Positions 38,771 through 48,005 of a DNA stretch of 64,000 nt are shown piece after piece (the first letter of the stretch is position 1; each line of letters opens with the position of its first letter). A program made the position numbers and the translations under genes. Source of the stretch: JANXQG01 sp963780045 (GTDB lineage Bacteria > Planctomycetota > Planctomycetia > Pirellulales > Thermoguttaceae); the NCBI GenBank assembly GCA_963780045.1, contig CAVZZZ010000001.1, positions 248,001 through 312,000 on the forward strand, in the 5' to 3' direction. Below the pieces are notes generated by a model that was not told where the DNA came from, did not search any database, and saw only the letters and a program-made list of their open reading frames with translations.

Positions 38771-39358
38771 CGTCGCTCCTTTGTCTGCATTATGGTTTGC
38801 CAGACCGATTCGATATAGACTCGGGTCGGCCCTCCGGCCAGTCCTGCCGCGATGCGGCGGGGACTGCGGATACGTGTATTATCCATCACTTTCCACGAAT
38901 TTGCCAGCGGTAAATAGAGCGTCCGCAGATTGCGAAGACCGGCAGCGTAGCGTCGCCGGATGGTCGATTCCGGTACATTGTGGCCGCCGGCCCGCACACG
39001 GTCAGCCACGCGGGCGACAGCCATGTCGGCGCTGGGCAACCAGAGGAAGAACAAGTGGAATTCATAGCCGTCCGACTGAAGCCTGGCCAGTCGGGGCGAA
39101 CGAGCGGCTGGCCAGGGTCGTTTCAAAGGCGAAGCTTGCCCGCTGGGCCGCTAATTCGTCAAGCCGGTGCAGCATGACGCGGCCGGCTTCGATGGCGACT
39201 TCCTCAGGCGCGAAGCCTGACAAGCCCTGGGCGATTGCATCGGCATTGACAAACTCGTGAACGTGAAGCGTGCCGATCAGCAGCTTGGCGGCCGACGTGG
39301 ATTTGCCGACACCGTTGGGTCCGGCAAGCACGACGACTTTGGGCGGATGGCTAGCCAT
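38767..39358 (-). CDS. Zeta toxin-like P-loop kinase, one apparent frameshift
   Basis: About 197 residues from MASHPPKVVVLAGPNGVGKST, with Walker A GPNGVGKS, then EFVNADAIAQGLSGFAPEE, RASFAFETTLASRSF (zeta-type signature), FHLFFLWLPSADMAVARVADRVRAGGHNVPESTI and RRRYAAGLRNL. Zeta kinases phosphorylate UDP-N-acetylglucosamine and block wall synthesis; this shorter chromosomal type is often found alone or with a small partner. The frame breaks near 39110, where CCCC should read CCCCC. Confidence 0.8.
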
Positions 39359-39605
39359 TGGAAACCTCGACATTTTGCTGAAGCCTAGCGGCGTTGGTGG
39401 GAGCTGTCAATTTCCATCGGGCACGGGCGTTCCTGGCCATCAGTTCCTCTTCGTAGTAGCGAAAGGCACGACGGGTGGCCTCGTTGTCGGGCCAGCCGTT
39501 TTCTTTGCGCGCCTGGTCTATGTAGGATGTCCACGCACTACTATGAAAAACGTCGGCGAGTACGTCATGATCAAGATCGGTCATACGGCTAGGCTCGGTC
39601 GTCAT
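39351..39605 (-). CDS. Hypothetical protein upstream of zeta
   Basis: 84 residues (MTTEPSRMTDLDHDVLADVF, SYIDQARKENGWPDNEATRR). It overlaps the zeta start by 8 nt and its own start overlaps the next upstream gene by 17 nt, so all are translated in one run. Small, acidic and helical; by position it could be the true antitoxin of the zeta kinase. No family recognised. Confidence 0.55.
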   Translation of the reverse strand: MTTEPSRMTDLDHDVLADVFHSSAWTSYIDQARKENGWPDNEATRRAFRYYEEELMARNARARWKLTAPTNAARLQQNVEVSNG

Positions 39606-40104
39606 TGTCAGCTATGAATACCGCTAAGCTTCCGTAGAAGCAACCGTCCCAGCGTATCATGTCGTCGTGCGGTCTTAGCCAGACCTCGTCGCTGCCGCAT
39701 TCCGCATGGATGTGGAAGTCGCAGCAATAAGTTTGGACATAGCAGGAGATGGGGCCGAATGTTGGTCCGGCAAAACCCCAGCCGTCCATTTCCTGGGTTG
39801 GGTCTGTGCGTCCGTGAGATAGCTGAAGGTACATTTTTCCGGGCACGAGTGGCGTGCCCTTGGGGACGAGAAGTGGGGGTGACGGCAAGGCGGTAGGGAC
39901 TGGTTCTTCACTCGTCGCGTCCTGGTGTTCCGCGCTCCTGCCGGCGGACTGTATGCCCGCGTTGAAAGCGGCCGTCAGTGCCCCTTCAACTTGCCAGACG
40001 GCAACATTGTGAAAGTCGAGGCTGTCCGCCTGCCGGCTTGCCAGCGTTGGGATGCGGAGGTGCTCGCGGGCTATGCCGGCGAGGATTGGATCGGGTCGTT
40101 TCAT
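39589..40104 (-). CDS. DUF6900-like accessory protein
   Basis: 171 residues. The N-terminus (ILAGIAREHLRIPTLASRQADSL then DFHNVAVWQVEGALTAAF) matches the DUF6900 pattern found on plasmids and integrative elements. After a Pro-rich linker the C-terminal half (GKMYLQLSHGRTDPTQEMDG, CYVQTYCCDFHIHAEC) is unrelated to that domain and may bind metal through clustered Cys/His. Function unknown. Confidence 0.6.
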   Translation of the reverse strand: MKRPDPILAGIAREHLRIPTLASRQADSLDFHNVAVWQVEGALTAAFNAGIQSAGRSAEHQDATSEEPVPTALPSPPLLVPKGTPLVPGKMYLQLSHGRTDPTQEMDGWGFAGPTFGPISCYVQTYCCDFHIHAECGSDEVWLRPHDDMIRWDGCFYGSLAVFIADNDDRA

Positions 40105-40131
40105 AGTGATGTTCCTTTCCCAGGTTAGAGG

Positions 40132-40890
40132 TTAAGATTGTTTCTCAAAGATCATGCATACATCGTGCAGGCCGGGGATGAACGACGAGCGGTAGACCTT
40201 GCGGCTGCTCGATGCCCCGTGGCTGAAGCGGATGATATCGGTGCAGTGCTGCCGCAGGCCACAGTCGAAGGCAAGCTGCTTCGTCCAGTAGACAAGGGAA
40301 ACGAATCCGGCCTGACGATCGGAATAATCGCCCATAAGGATGGCGACCTTGCCGCCCGGTTTCAGCACGCCGCGGCAGTTGCGGATGAACTGCCGGTAAC
40401 GCCGTAAGAAGACATCCAGAGTCGGGGCGCGGGACAGGTCGCGGGAATCCTCCGCATAGAGCTTCATCCGCCAGTAGGGCGGATGCGCCCAGATGAAGTC
40501 GAACGCCTCGGCATTGGAGAAGCCCTGCGGGTCGCAGGCGTCGATGCCGCCGTGGATGTCCCATGCCATGCAGGGTATGCGGAGTTCCTCGCATACGTCG
40601 GAACACGTCCCGCTGCCGCTCATCGGGTCTAACACCAAACCCGGCTTGAAGAAAACCAGCAAATCCCTGATGAGATTGCCGCCGCAGTTGCCGGGATAGG
40701 AGCGGTCGCCGTACTCGCCGGCGCGATGGAAATGGTACAGGCTGGTCAGGTGCGGCACCGGACTGCCGGTGACCGGCGCCAGCGGCAACCGGACGTAGAT
40801 CGGCTTGTCCGCCTCGACCGGGAGGGGGGAAGCGGACATGCTCAGGCAGGCGGCGTAGAATGGATCGATGGCGGCGATTGAATCAGTCAT
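40132..40890 (-). CDS. DNA methyltransferase (N6-adenine/N4-cytosine class)
   Basis: 252 residues from MTDSIAAIDPFYAACL. The AdoMet-binding motif appears as LVLDPMSGSGTCSDVC and the catalytic tetrapeptide as HPPYW in FDFIWAHPPYWRMKLY; later LKPGGKVAILMGDY is the typical motif after it. The order motif I before motif IV fits alpha- or gamma-class enzymes. No restriction partner lies nearby, so it is probably an orphan methyltransferase of a mobile element. The ATG at 40890 is preferred over an upstream extension in a different-looking composition. Confidence 0.8.
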   Translation of the reverse strand: MTDSIAAIDPFYAACLSMSASPLPVEADKPIYVRLPLAPVTGSPVPHLTSLYHFHRAGEYGDRSYPGNCGGNLIRDLLVFFKPGLVLDPMSGSGTCSDVCEELRIPCMAWDIHGGIDACDPQGFSNAEAFDFIWAHPPYWRMKLYAEDSRDLSRAPTLDVFLRRYRQFIRNCRGVLKPGGKVAILMGDYSDRQAGFVSLVYWTKQLAFDCGLRQHCTDIIRFSHGASSSRKVYRSSFIPGLHDVCMIFEKQS

Positions 40891-41155
40891 GGGAATCTCC
40901 TTTTCGTTTTTGGTTAGCAGGCGGCATTCTCCGTTCTTCGGTCTGCTCGCCGTTGAGTTCGGCCACGTAGTGCATACCGGCGAGCGCCAGGGCGGAGGCG
41001 AAGCTCTCGCCGTTGGCGTCGCACCAATGGTGGGCATCGGTCAGCAGGTCGATAATGGCGGTGAAGGGGTCGTCGCCGTATTCCTCGCGGAGGGCCAGCA
41101 TGGCGACCTCAAGGCGGTTTGCTCGTTGGGCGTTGTCAATGATCGTGCTTTTCAT
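40883..41155 (-). CDS. Small accessory protein
   Basis: 90 residues (MKSTIIDNAQRANRLEVAML, DDPFTAIIDLLTDAHHWCDA, ALALAGMHYVAELNGE). It overlaps the methyltransferase start by 8 nt. The pattern (short helical protein with DAxHWCD) is common in plasmid/ICE accessory regions; function unknown. Confidence 0.65.
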   Translation of the reverse strand: MKSTIIDNAQRANRLEVAMLALREEYGDDPFTAIIDLLTDAHHWCDANGESFASALALAGMHYVAELNGEQTEERRMPPANQKRKGDSHD

Positions 41156-41439
41156 GGGCGTGGTCCTTTCGGTTTGGTGGTTGTGAGGAGATCGCATTGC
41201 CTGATGGCCTCGCGCAAATGCGGTTCGTAGTCGTCGCCCCTCCAGGAATTGCTTCCGAAGGCGATGTCGCCCGTGGCCAACAGGCAGATGTCAAGTACGG
41301 CGCAATAGCCCGGTTCGTCGAAGACGATGCCGACCTTGCGGCTGCCTCCCCGGCCGCATTCCCGGAAGAGAATGACGTCGAACGGTTGGCCGGCAACGCC
41401 GTTGCGGTGACGGGCGATAGAGATTGCTTTGATTCGCAT
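41152..41439 (-). CDS. Small accessory protein
   Basis: 95 residues (MRIKAISIARHRNGVAGQPF, VGIVFDEPGYCAVLDICLL, DIAFGSNSWRGDDYEPHLRE). Its stop overlaps the next start (ATGA). This family is recurrent in planctomycete and proteobacterial mobile-element cargo; function unknown. Confidence 0.7.
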   Translation of the reverse strand: MRIKAISIARHRNGVAGQPFDVILFRECGRGGSRKVGIVFDEPGYCAVLDICLLATGDIAFGSNSWRGDDYEPHLREAIRQCDLLTTTKPKGPRP

Positions 41440-41447
41440 ACATTCTC

Positions 41448-42454
41448 CTATTGGTTGTTGTCATTTGAGTCGGCATGATCGGGCTTGGGAAACAAATCCT
41501 CGGCAATCAACTCGAATGTGTCCCAATTCATGCCGAATTGAGCGTCGTGGTGCTCTTGGGCGTAGGTCAGCACGTCGCAGGCTTGCTCATCGGTCAGGTC
41601 GGGCCGGAGCTCCTTGACGTCCGCTATCGACCAAACGAAAGCCGCCATGCCCTTTCGGCCGAGTACGGCGTCGAGATTGGCGAGGTCGGCACGCAGGGGC
41701 ACGAGCAAAGGGGGAGGAATCGCCGGGTCGGGATACCGCGTCCCTGCCAGGGCGTCGCGCGGCCGCGAAGGGCGGACTCCAACTGGGCGGTTTGGTCGGC
41801 GAATTGACCGGTGGCGCCGTCGATGGCGGCGGCCAGGTTATCGGCGGCGGTTACCAGCCTTCCCAGTGCCACTCGCATTACGGCGGCGACTTTGCGATTG
41901 CGTTCTCCGTCAAAGTCGATGATGCTGGACTGGGCGTAATCGTCATCCCCAACCACGTCGACCAGGGCGCAGAAATCCTCGCCTTCGCAATCTTCAAACT
42001 CCCTTGCCAGCTCGGTAGGAAGATCGCGGGCCTGACCGGCGGCCTCCTCGGGAGTGGCGGCCTCGATACCCTCGAACTTGACGCGCATCTCGCGGTAGAC
42101 ATGGACGTTGTAGCGAGTCAGCGCCGCCTCCGGCTTGGCGTGTGCGGGCGTGGACTCGATGGCGACCTGGATGTCAGCCCCATCGGGCGCCGGCATGGTG
42201 CTGACCAGGTAGCCGATACGGTTGACGACGTGGAAACCGCTCAGCAGGCGTTGCTCGCCGTCATCGTCGTCCACGAGCGTCCACACGGTGCGCGGGTCCT
42301 GCTTCCGCACGAAGTCCAGTTCCTCGCCGTAGGTCTCAAAGAGGCACCCGCCGTCGTCGGACGTCCAGGCGGCATCGGCGTTCAGATGGTTCCTCCGCAG
42401 CTTGTAAGTTGCATCGAATTCTTCTTTGGTCATCTTGATCACGGTGTCAGTCAT
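41448..42454 (-). CDS. Accessory protein with a frameshift
   Basis: The N-terminal 240 residues (MTDTVIKMTKEEFDATYKLR, GCLFETYGEELDFVRKQDPR, VALGRLVTAADNLAAAIDGA) and the C-terminal 85 (VPLRADLANLDAVLGRKG, LTDEQACDVLTYAQEHHDAQFG) lie in different frames that join near 41735 in a GC-rich run. Joined, they give about 335 residues. The C-terminal part resembles short ORFs found on plasmids. No enzymatic motif seen. Confidence 0.55.
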
Positions 42455-42472
42455 GGTGGTTCCTTTCGTTGG

Positions 42473-43009
42473 TTAGTTGTGGTAATCGACGACGACCAGC
42501 CACTTGCGGCCGACGAAGGATTCGGCGACGGGTTCGCCGTCGAGGTCGGCGAAGGTGCCGGAATCGCCTTCCACTTGCGTGGATTCGCCCCGGTATCGGG
42601 CCAGGAAATGGCGGTACAGGGCGTCATCGACCGGCATGGCGTCGTCGTCATGGCCGTTGTCATACCGGCTGCGGGTGATCGGGTGGTCGCCCGTTCCGCC
42701 GAATTCCCGCCAGAGCCGATTGAGGCTTTCGCGGTTCTTCTCGATCAGGTCGGACGTGTACCAGTCCTTGGCCATCTCGGGGAATTCGAGCCTGAAGGCG
42801 GCCTTGTAGGCTTCGCCGAGGAGGGTTTCCCTGAGCAGGCCGCTCCAGCGTCCGCCGATGACGAACCAGTCGCACAAGGTCGCGCCGAAACGCCCGCCGT
42901 CGCCGGCGAAACTGGGGTCTTCGCACAGCAGGTCGTGCGCCCGGAAACGGGCGTCCGACGAGGTGGCCGCGTCCGGCATTTCGAGGGTGACGAGCATGAG
43001 ATGATGCAT
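42473..43009 (-). CDS. Accessory hypothetical protein
   Basis: 178 residues (MHHLMLVTLEMPDAATSSDA, GDGGRFGATLCDWFVIGGRW, KNRESLNRLWREFGG, FVGRKWLVVVDYHN). The GRWSGLL segment recurs in plasmid-borne hypotheticals. Soluble and acidic, 18 nt from its downstream neighbour. Function unknown. Confidence 0.65.
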   Translation of the reverse strand: MHHLMLVTLEMPDAATSSDARFRAHDLLCEDPSFAGDGGRFGATLCDWFVIGGRWSGLLRETLLGEAYKAAFRLEFPEMAKDWYTSDLIEKNRESLNRLWREFGGTGDHPITRSRYDNGHDDDAMPVDDALYRHFLARYRGESTQVEGDSGTFADLDGEPVAESFVGRKWLVVVDYHN

Positions 43010-43020
43010 GGCTGCCTCCC

Positions 43021-43182
43021 TTACTCGCTTGCCAGCGTGAGCCGGTATTCGGCAAACTGCCGTTCCAACTCCTCCATGTGGCTATCGAAGGCCGGGTCAA
43101 CGCCGGCTTCCAAATAGCGGTTGAGCGAGTCGGTGAGGCCGAACGGGCTGTCTGTGAAGGGAGAGCGATGAAGCGTAAACAT
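43021..43182 (-). CDS. Very small accessory protein
   Basis: 53 residues (MFTLHRSPFTDSPFGLTDSL, FDSHMEELERQFAEYRL). The start was chosen at the Met after GGAACAAT rather than the longer frame. It fits the packed minus-strand run. Function unknown. Confidence 0.5.
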   Translation of the reverse strand: MFTLHRSPFTDSPFGLTDSLNRYLEAGVDPAFDSHMEELERQFAEYRLTLASE

Positions 43183-43247
43183 GAGATTGTTCCTTTCGAT
43201 AAGGTGGGCGGGCTTGCGCCCGCCCAGGTTGAATGGCATCGGATGGT

Positions 43248-43511
43248 TCAGGCAGCCTGTGCCGCGGCATCCTTCTTGGCCTTCTGGTCGGCCTGCTGCT
43301 GATGCATGATCCAGGTGTGAGCCAGGTCGAGCAGCTTGGCCATCGCGAGCAGGTCGTCGAAGTTCAGGCTGTCGGTTTCCTTCCAGTCGTCCTCGCCTTG
43401 CTTGTAGCTGCGGCTGGAGGTGACGCTGTACCAGGAGCCTTTCTCGCCACTGTTGCGCCAGATAGTGACTTGCAGGACGCCGTTGCGGATTTTGTGTGCC
43501 GGTTTAGACAT
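43248..43511 (-). CDS. Small accessory protein
   Basis: 87 residues (MSKPAHKIRNGVLQVTIWRN, YSVTSSRSYKQGEDDWKE, DDLLAMAKLLDLAHTWIM). The pattern VTIWRNSGEKGSWYSV...YKQG is frequent in plasmid and phage genomes and may be a small nucleic-acid-binding domain. It is the first gene of the minus-strand run and faces away from the relaxase. Confidence 0.7.
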   Translation of the reverse strand: MSKPAHKIRNGVLQVTIWRNSGEKGSWYSVTSSRSYKQGEDDWKETDSLNFDDLLAMAKLLDLAHTWIMHQQQADQKAKKDAAAQAA

Positions 43512-44145
43512 GGTTTAGTCTCCTTCATTCGAGTTTCCGGCCCCGCCAACCGGGGCCTTACGGCAATCGAACCGAAGCCGCCCAAGCCGGGAGTTCTTGG
43601 ACGACGGTCAATGGCCGGGTGAGAACGAAACGGCCACTGGCGAGGTCGGCGGCTTGCCGCCTTTATCTCGCCGCCGTTTCGCAACGCAAGCCGGTGATTG
43701 ACCGGCCCGGCGGCGGCTTCAGAGTGCCGTAAGTATGGCCACGGTGGGGACGGATCGAAGGAAAGGAGACGGCATCGTCGAATGCCGGCATACGCAACCG
43801 CCGGACGGCAAGACGCATTCGCCTTTTAGCGGCAAGGCTGCTGCGTATCGGCGGCAAGGCCGCAACAGCGACAAGCGAAAGAGGACAGGGAATCCGACGA
43901 GCGGCCGGCGGCCGGTCGCGATGGCGCGCCGGCCGCGCTTCCTGGTCATGCGCGGCAGCGATGCGACCAAAGGCCGTGACAAGCATAACGGCTGCTACCG
44001 GTGAATTCATCGGCCGGATGAATCGAACGCCATAGCGATGGAATGGAATCTTCGGGAAAACCGCTGTCCGTCGTGAAAGGAAATCGCAAGTAGGGGCCAA
44101 TATAAGGAGGAGGCGCTTTCATTCCGCGATGGATTGGGCCAAGCG
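43512..44145. other. Divergent intergenic region, candidate oriT
   Basis: About 630 nt between the accessory run and the MobF relaxase, both reading outward. No gene is supported. It must hold the promoters of both units and, by analogy with other MobF elements, is the place to look for the transfer origin. Confidence 0.35.
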
Positions 44146-46776
44146 ATGCTGCGAATCAACCAGAACAATTCGGCGGCCGGAGCGATGAGCTACTACACGA
44201 CGGCCGACTATTACACGGACGGCCAGGAACTCGTCGGGCAATGGCGGGGCGAAGCGGCCAAGCGGCTCGGCCTGGCCGGAGTGGTGCAAAAGGAGACCTG
44301 GGACGCGCTTTGCAATAACCGCAAGCCAGCGACGGGCGAAAGGCTGACGCTTCGGCAGAAGGAGCATCGCCGCGTCGGCTACGATTTCAACTTCCATGTG
44401 CCGAAAAGCGTGTCGGTGCTCTACAGCCTGACGAAAGACGAGCGCATTCTCGACGCCTTCCGTGAATCGGTGGGCGAGACCATGCGGGATATGGAATCCG
44501 AAATGCAAACCCGCGTCCGCAAGGCGGGAGAAAACGGCAAGCGGACAACCGGCAACATGCTCTGGGGCGAGTTCGTGCATTTCACGTCGAGGCCGGTGGG
44601 CGGCGTGCCCGATCCGCATTTGCACGCCCACTGCTTCGTGTTCAATGTGACCTGCGACAAGAAAGAGTCGGCATGGAAGGCCGGGGAATTCGCTGACCTC
44701 AAACGGGACGCACCGTATTTCGAGGCGAAGTTCCATTCCCGCATGGCGAGAAGGCTGGCCGGGCTTGGCCTTGCCATCGAGCGGTCGAAAACCGGCTGGG
44801 AAATCGCCGCTGTGCCGAAATCCGTCGTCAGGCAATTCTCGCGGCGGACGGTACTGATTGAAGAGGAGGCCAAACGCAAGGGCGTGCTCGATGCGGCGGC
44901 CAAGTCGGAACTGGGGGCGAAGACCCGTGAGCACAAAAAGAAGGACCTGACGTTCGACCAGTTGCGTAGCGAATGGTCGGCGCGTCTGTCGGCCATCGAG
45001 CGGATGGCCATTAAATCCGTGGGCAATCGCGTCGGGGGCAGAGCCATCGGTGAAGACGCGAGAGCGCCTGCCGAGGCCGTGCGTCATGCAATGGGCCATT
45101 GGTTTGAACGGAAATCGGTCGTGCCGGAGCGTACCCTGCTCGCCGAAGCCATGAAACATGCGGTCGGCAAGGCCGGCCCCGAAGCCATTGAGGCAGCCTA
45201 TCAGCGTCAGGAATTGGTCGTGGGCGACCGAGAGGGGCGACGCATGGTGACGACGCGCGACGTGCTCAAAGAAGAGATGCGGATGCTGGCCTTTGCCCGG
45301 AACGGTCGCGGCACAGAGGCGAAACTCTCCGGCAAGCCGCACACCTTCAGCCGCGATTGGCTCAACGAAGGACAGCGGCGGGCGGTGCGGCACGTTCTTG
45401 ATTCGCGGGATAAAGTCATCGTGATACGCGGTGCGGCCGGCGTCGGGAAAACGGCCATGATGCAAGAGGCGGTGGAGGCCATTCAGAACGGCGGCAAGCG
45501 GGTCTTCACCTTCGCACCCTCGGCGGATGCGAGTCGCGGTGTGCTACGTTCGGAAGGATTCGCGAATGCCGATACGGTCGCCCGTCTTCTTATCGACGAG
45601 CGGCTGCACGACAAGCTTAAAGGGCAAGTCATCTGGATCGACGAAGCGGGCTTGCTCGGTACGAAATCCATGCTGCACGTGTTCGACCTGGCGGAAAAGC
45701 TCGACGCCCGCGTGATACTATCCGGCGATCGGCGGCAGCACGGTTCGGTCGAACGTGGCGCGGCGCTGCGGCTGCTCGAAGACGAAGCCGGTCTCGTGCC
45801 CGCCGAAATGAAGGACATTCAGCGGCAGAGGGGAGACTACAAACAAGCCGTGCAAGCCCTAGCTGATGGACGGACGGAGGACGGCTTTAAGCAACTCGAC
45901 GCCTTGGGCTGGGTGCGGGAAGTGGCTGACGATGACCGCTGCCGCGTGCTGGCGAAGGATTACGTGGCGACGGTGGCGGCCGGCAAGTCAGCCCTGGTGG
46001 TCTCTCCGACGCATCGCGAAGGGGAGAAAATCACGGCCGACATCCGTCATGAGCTTAAAAAGCTGGGCCGGCTCGGGGGCGAGGAACGGCCGGTGCTCCA
46101 GTTGCACAATGCGAACCTCACGGAAGCCGAGCGGGCCGACGACGTGAACTACTTGCCCGGCGACATGTTGGAGTTCCATCAGAACGCCAAGGGATTCCGC
46201 AAGGGCCAGCGCTTGGTCGTCGGCGGCGAGACACTGCCGCTCGAACACGCGGCACGGTTCCAGGCATTCCATGCCGGCGACCTGGGCCTTTCGCCGGGAG
46301 ACTTGGTGCGGATCACGAAAAACGGTCTCACGGCGGACGGCAGGCATCGCCTCAACAATGGCGCTCGTTATAAGGTGAAGGGGTTCGATCCATCCGGCGA
46401 CCTGGTTCTCGATAATGGCTGGACGGTAGTGAAGGACTTCGGGCACCTTGCCTACGGCTACGTGACCACCTCGCACGCATCACAGGGCAAGACGGTTGAC
46501 CGCGTGCTGATCGGCCAGTCGGCCGAATCGTTCCCGGCATCGTCGCGGGAACAATTCTACGTGTCTGTCTCGCGTGGACGGCAACAGGCGACGATCTACA
46601 CCGACGACAAGAAGGCGCTGCTGGCAGCGGTCAGCCGCTCGGATGATCGCCTGGCGGCAACCGAATTCGTCAATCGACGCGAACGTGTCGCGGTGCTTCA
46701 GCGGCAGCAATGCATGGCATACGATTCGCGGGAGCCGATAACTCGCAATCGCGACGGAGTGGAACATGAGCGATAA
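44146..46776 (+). CDS. MobF family relaxase/helicase (TrwC/TraI-like)
   Basis: 876 residues from MLRINQNNSAAGAMSYY. Tyr16/17 and Tyr22/23 (AMSYYTTADYYTDG) are the catalytic tyrosine pairs; the histidine triad is H158, H160, H162 in PDPHLHAHCF. GYDFNFHVPKSVSVLYSL completes the relaxase fold. A superfamily 1 helicase follows, with Walker A GAAGVGKT near 430 and VIWIDEAGLLGT as Walker B, ending in TTSHASQGKTVDRVLIGQ. It nicks oriT and unwinds the strand for conjugative transfer. No type IV secretion genes are in the window, so the element would be mobilizable, not self-transmissible, on this evidence. Confidence 0.9.
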   Translation: MLRINQNNSAAGAMSYYTTADYYTDGQELVGQWRGEAAKRLGLAGVVQKETWDALCNNRKPATGERLTLRQKEHRRVGYDFNFHVPKSVSVLYSLTKDERILDAFRESVGETMRDMESEMQTRVRKAGENGKRTTGNMLWGEFVHFTSRPVGGVPDPHLHAHCFVFNVTCDKKESAWKAGEFADLKRDAPYFEAKFHSRMARRLAGLGLAIERSKTGWEIAAVPKSVVRQFSRRTVLIEEEAKRKGVLDAAAKSELGAKTREHKKKDLTFDQLRSEWSARLSAIERMAIKSVGNRVGGRAIGEDARAPAEAVRHAMGHWFERKSVVPERTLLAEAMKHAVGKAGPEAIEAAYQRQELVVGDREGRRMVTTRDVLKEEMRMLAFARNGRGTEAKLSGKPHTFSRDWLNEGQRRAVRHVLDSRDKVIVIRGAAGVGKTAMMQEAVEAIQNGGKRVFTFAPSADASRGVLRSEGFANADTVARLLIDERLHDKLKGQVIWIDEAGLLGTKSMLHVFDLAEKLDARVILSGDRRQHGSVERGAALRLLEDEAGLVPAEMKDIQRQRGDYKQAVQALADGRTEDGFKQLDALGWVREVADDDRCRVLAKDYVATVAAGKSALVVSPTHREGEKITADIRHELKKLGRLGGEERPVLQLHNANLTEAERADDVNYLPGDMLEFHQNAKGFRKGQRLVVGGETLPLEHAARFQAFHAGDLGLSPGDLVRITKNGLTADGRHRLNNGARYKVKGFDPSGDLVLDNGWTVVKDFGHLAYGYVTTSHASQGKTVDRVLIGQSAESFPASSREQFYVSVSRGRQQATIYTDDKKALLAAVSRSDDRLAATEFVNRRERVAVLQRQQCMAYDSREPITRNRDGVEHER

Positions 46777-47176
46777 GATTTTGCAGAAATACACGGGCAG
46801 GATCGGTGACGGCACAATCGGCTCGGCAGCAACGGACGAAGGCGAGACCGCCGACGACCTTGGGGCGTTCGGCTGGTTGCGTGGCCGCGACCGGGCAATC
46901 ATGCTCGAACTGCGAAAGAGCAACGGCAATATCGTGGCGATTGGCTATAGCTGGCTGGAGCGTGTCGAGTTCAACCCCTCGGAAGGCATCACGCTGCACC
47001 TGGCTGGCCGAAGAATCCGCATCAGGGGCCGGAATCTGAACGGCGAAGTCCGACCGAACGTGCGGCTTTTTCAGGGCATTACGCGGCATCGCGTCGCTTG
47101 GATTCAGGAAGCGGACGGGCCGGCTGCGATGCTGGTGGAAAACGGGGCTACACTAGCCGAGTCCATCGAATGGTAG
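46766..47176 (+). CDS. Hypothetical protein coupled to the relaxase
   Basis: 136 residues (MSDKILQKYTGRIGDGTIGS, AIGYSWLERVEFNPSEGITL). It overlaps the relaxase end by 11 nt, implying co-translation, and may be a transfer accessory protein. A beta-rich middle (ITLHLAGRRIRIRGRNL) suggests a small barrel. No family recognised. An IS66 terminus lies 14 nt downstream. Confidence 0.6.
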   Translation: MSDKILQKYTGRIGDGTIGSAATDEGETADDLGAFGWLRGRDRAIMLELRKSNGNIVAIGYSWLERVEFNPSEGITLHLAGRRIRIRGRNLNGEVRPNVRLFQGITRHRVAWIQEADGPAAMLVENGATLAESIEW

Positions 47177-47274
47177 ACGCCGGCAACACGTAAGCGCCCA
47201 TAAGGGCCATCCTTGACGGGTGGACTAGATTCAAGGGGATCGGATTTTCCTACCCTTTTCCCTTGGAGGTCCCT

Positions 47275-47619
47275 ATGGCTCGTGCTTCGTCCGTTTCACG
47301 TTCCCGGCTTTGGCAGCAACGGTTGGCTAGGTTTCAGGCGTCGCGACAATCGGTCGCCGAGTTCTGCCGTCAGGAAGGCATTTCACCGCCCTCGTTCTAT
47401 CTTTGGCGGAAGCGTCTGTCGCCTCGGACGGTTGAGCGGACGGAGCCGCCCGCCGGTTTCCGTCCGGTGCGCGTGGTCGCTGCGGCCGAGGTCGCAGTGC
47501 ACCTGCCGGGTGGGACGCGATTCAGCGTGCCGACAGGCGATGCCCAGAGTCTGCGGCTGGTGATCGAAACCGTCGCCTGCGTCGACGCCGCGATCGCCGG
47601 AGGCGACCGCCCATGCTGA
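47275..47619 (+). CDS. IS66 TnpA (accessory protein)
   Basis: 114 residues from ATG 47275, after GGAGGTC. N-terminal helix-turn-helix (SRLWQQRLARFQASRQSVAE, FCRQEGISPPSFYLWRKRL) typical of IS66 TnpA. Required with TnpB for transposition in characterised IS66 elements. Overlaps tnpB by 7 nt. Confidence 0.88.
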   Translation: MARASSVSRSRLWQQRLARFQASRQSVAEFCRQEGISPPSFYLWRKRLSPRTVERTEPPAGFRPVRVVAAAEVAVHLPGGTRFSVPTGDAQSLRLVIETVACVDAAIAGGDRPC

Positions 47620-47966
47620 ACTTCGCAGCAAACACGCGCATCTTTCTTCATGCTCGCCCCACCGATATGCGGAAGAGCTTTGACGGCCTGTGCGGTCTGA
47701 TTCGTAACGTGCTGCAGGCAGACCCGCTCGACGGCAGCCTGTTCCTCTTTGTGAACCGCCGTGGCGATCGCCTGAAAGCGTTGTGGTGGGATCGTGATGG
47801 CCTCGCCTTGTTCTACAAGCGATTGGAGTCGGGCACGTTCGAGATGCTTCGCCCGAACGGCGACGCGGCCGCCGTGGAACTCGACAGCACGACGCTGGCC
47901 ATGCTCCTCAGCGGCGTATCGCTGGATTCGGTGAAGCGTCGCAAACGTTATGCACGGGCGGCCTGA
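47613..47966 (+). CDS. IS66 TnpB (accessory protein)
   Basis: 117 residues with the family signature: RPTDMRKSFDGLCGLIRNVL, SLFLFVNRRGDRLKALWWDRDG, LFYKRLESGTFEM. Exact role unknown; essential for transposition of some IS66 elements. Intact. Confidence 0.92.
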   Translation: MLNFAANTRIFLHARPTDMRKSFDGLCGLIRNVLQADPLDGSLFLFVNRRGDRLKALWWDRDGLALFYKRLESGTFEMLRPNGDAAAVELDSTTLAMLLSGVSLDSVKRRKRYARAA

Positions 47967-48005
47967 AGCCGGCGTGCGGCGGAATAAATCGCCGGTTTCG
48001 TTCCA

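Noticed and set aside
41792..43117. Plus-strand frame of about 440 codons across the accessory run
   Set aside because: Antisense to several short genes with good spacing and typical plasmid-like sequence.
44119..45465. Antisense open frame across the relaxase
   Set aside because: No recognisable motif; relaxase frame has the Tyr and His motifs.
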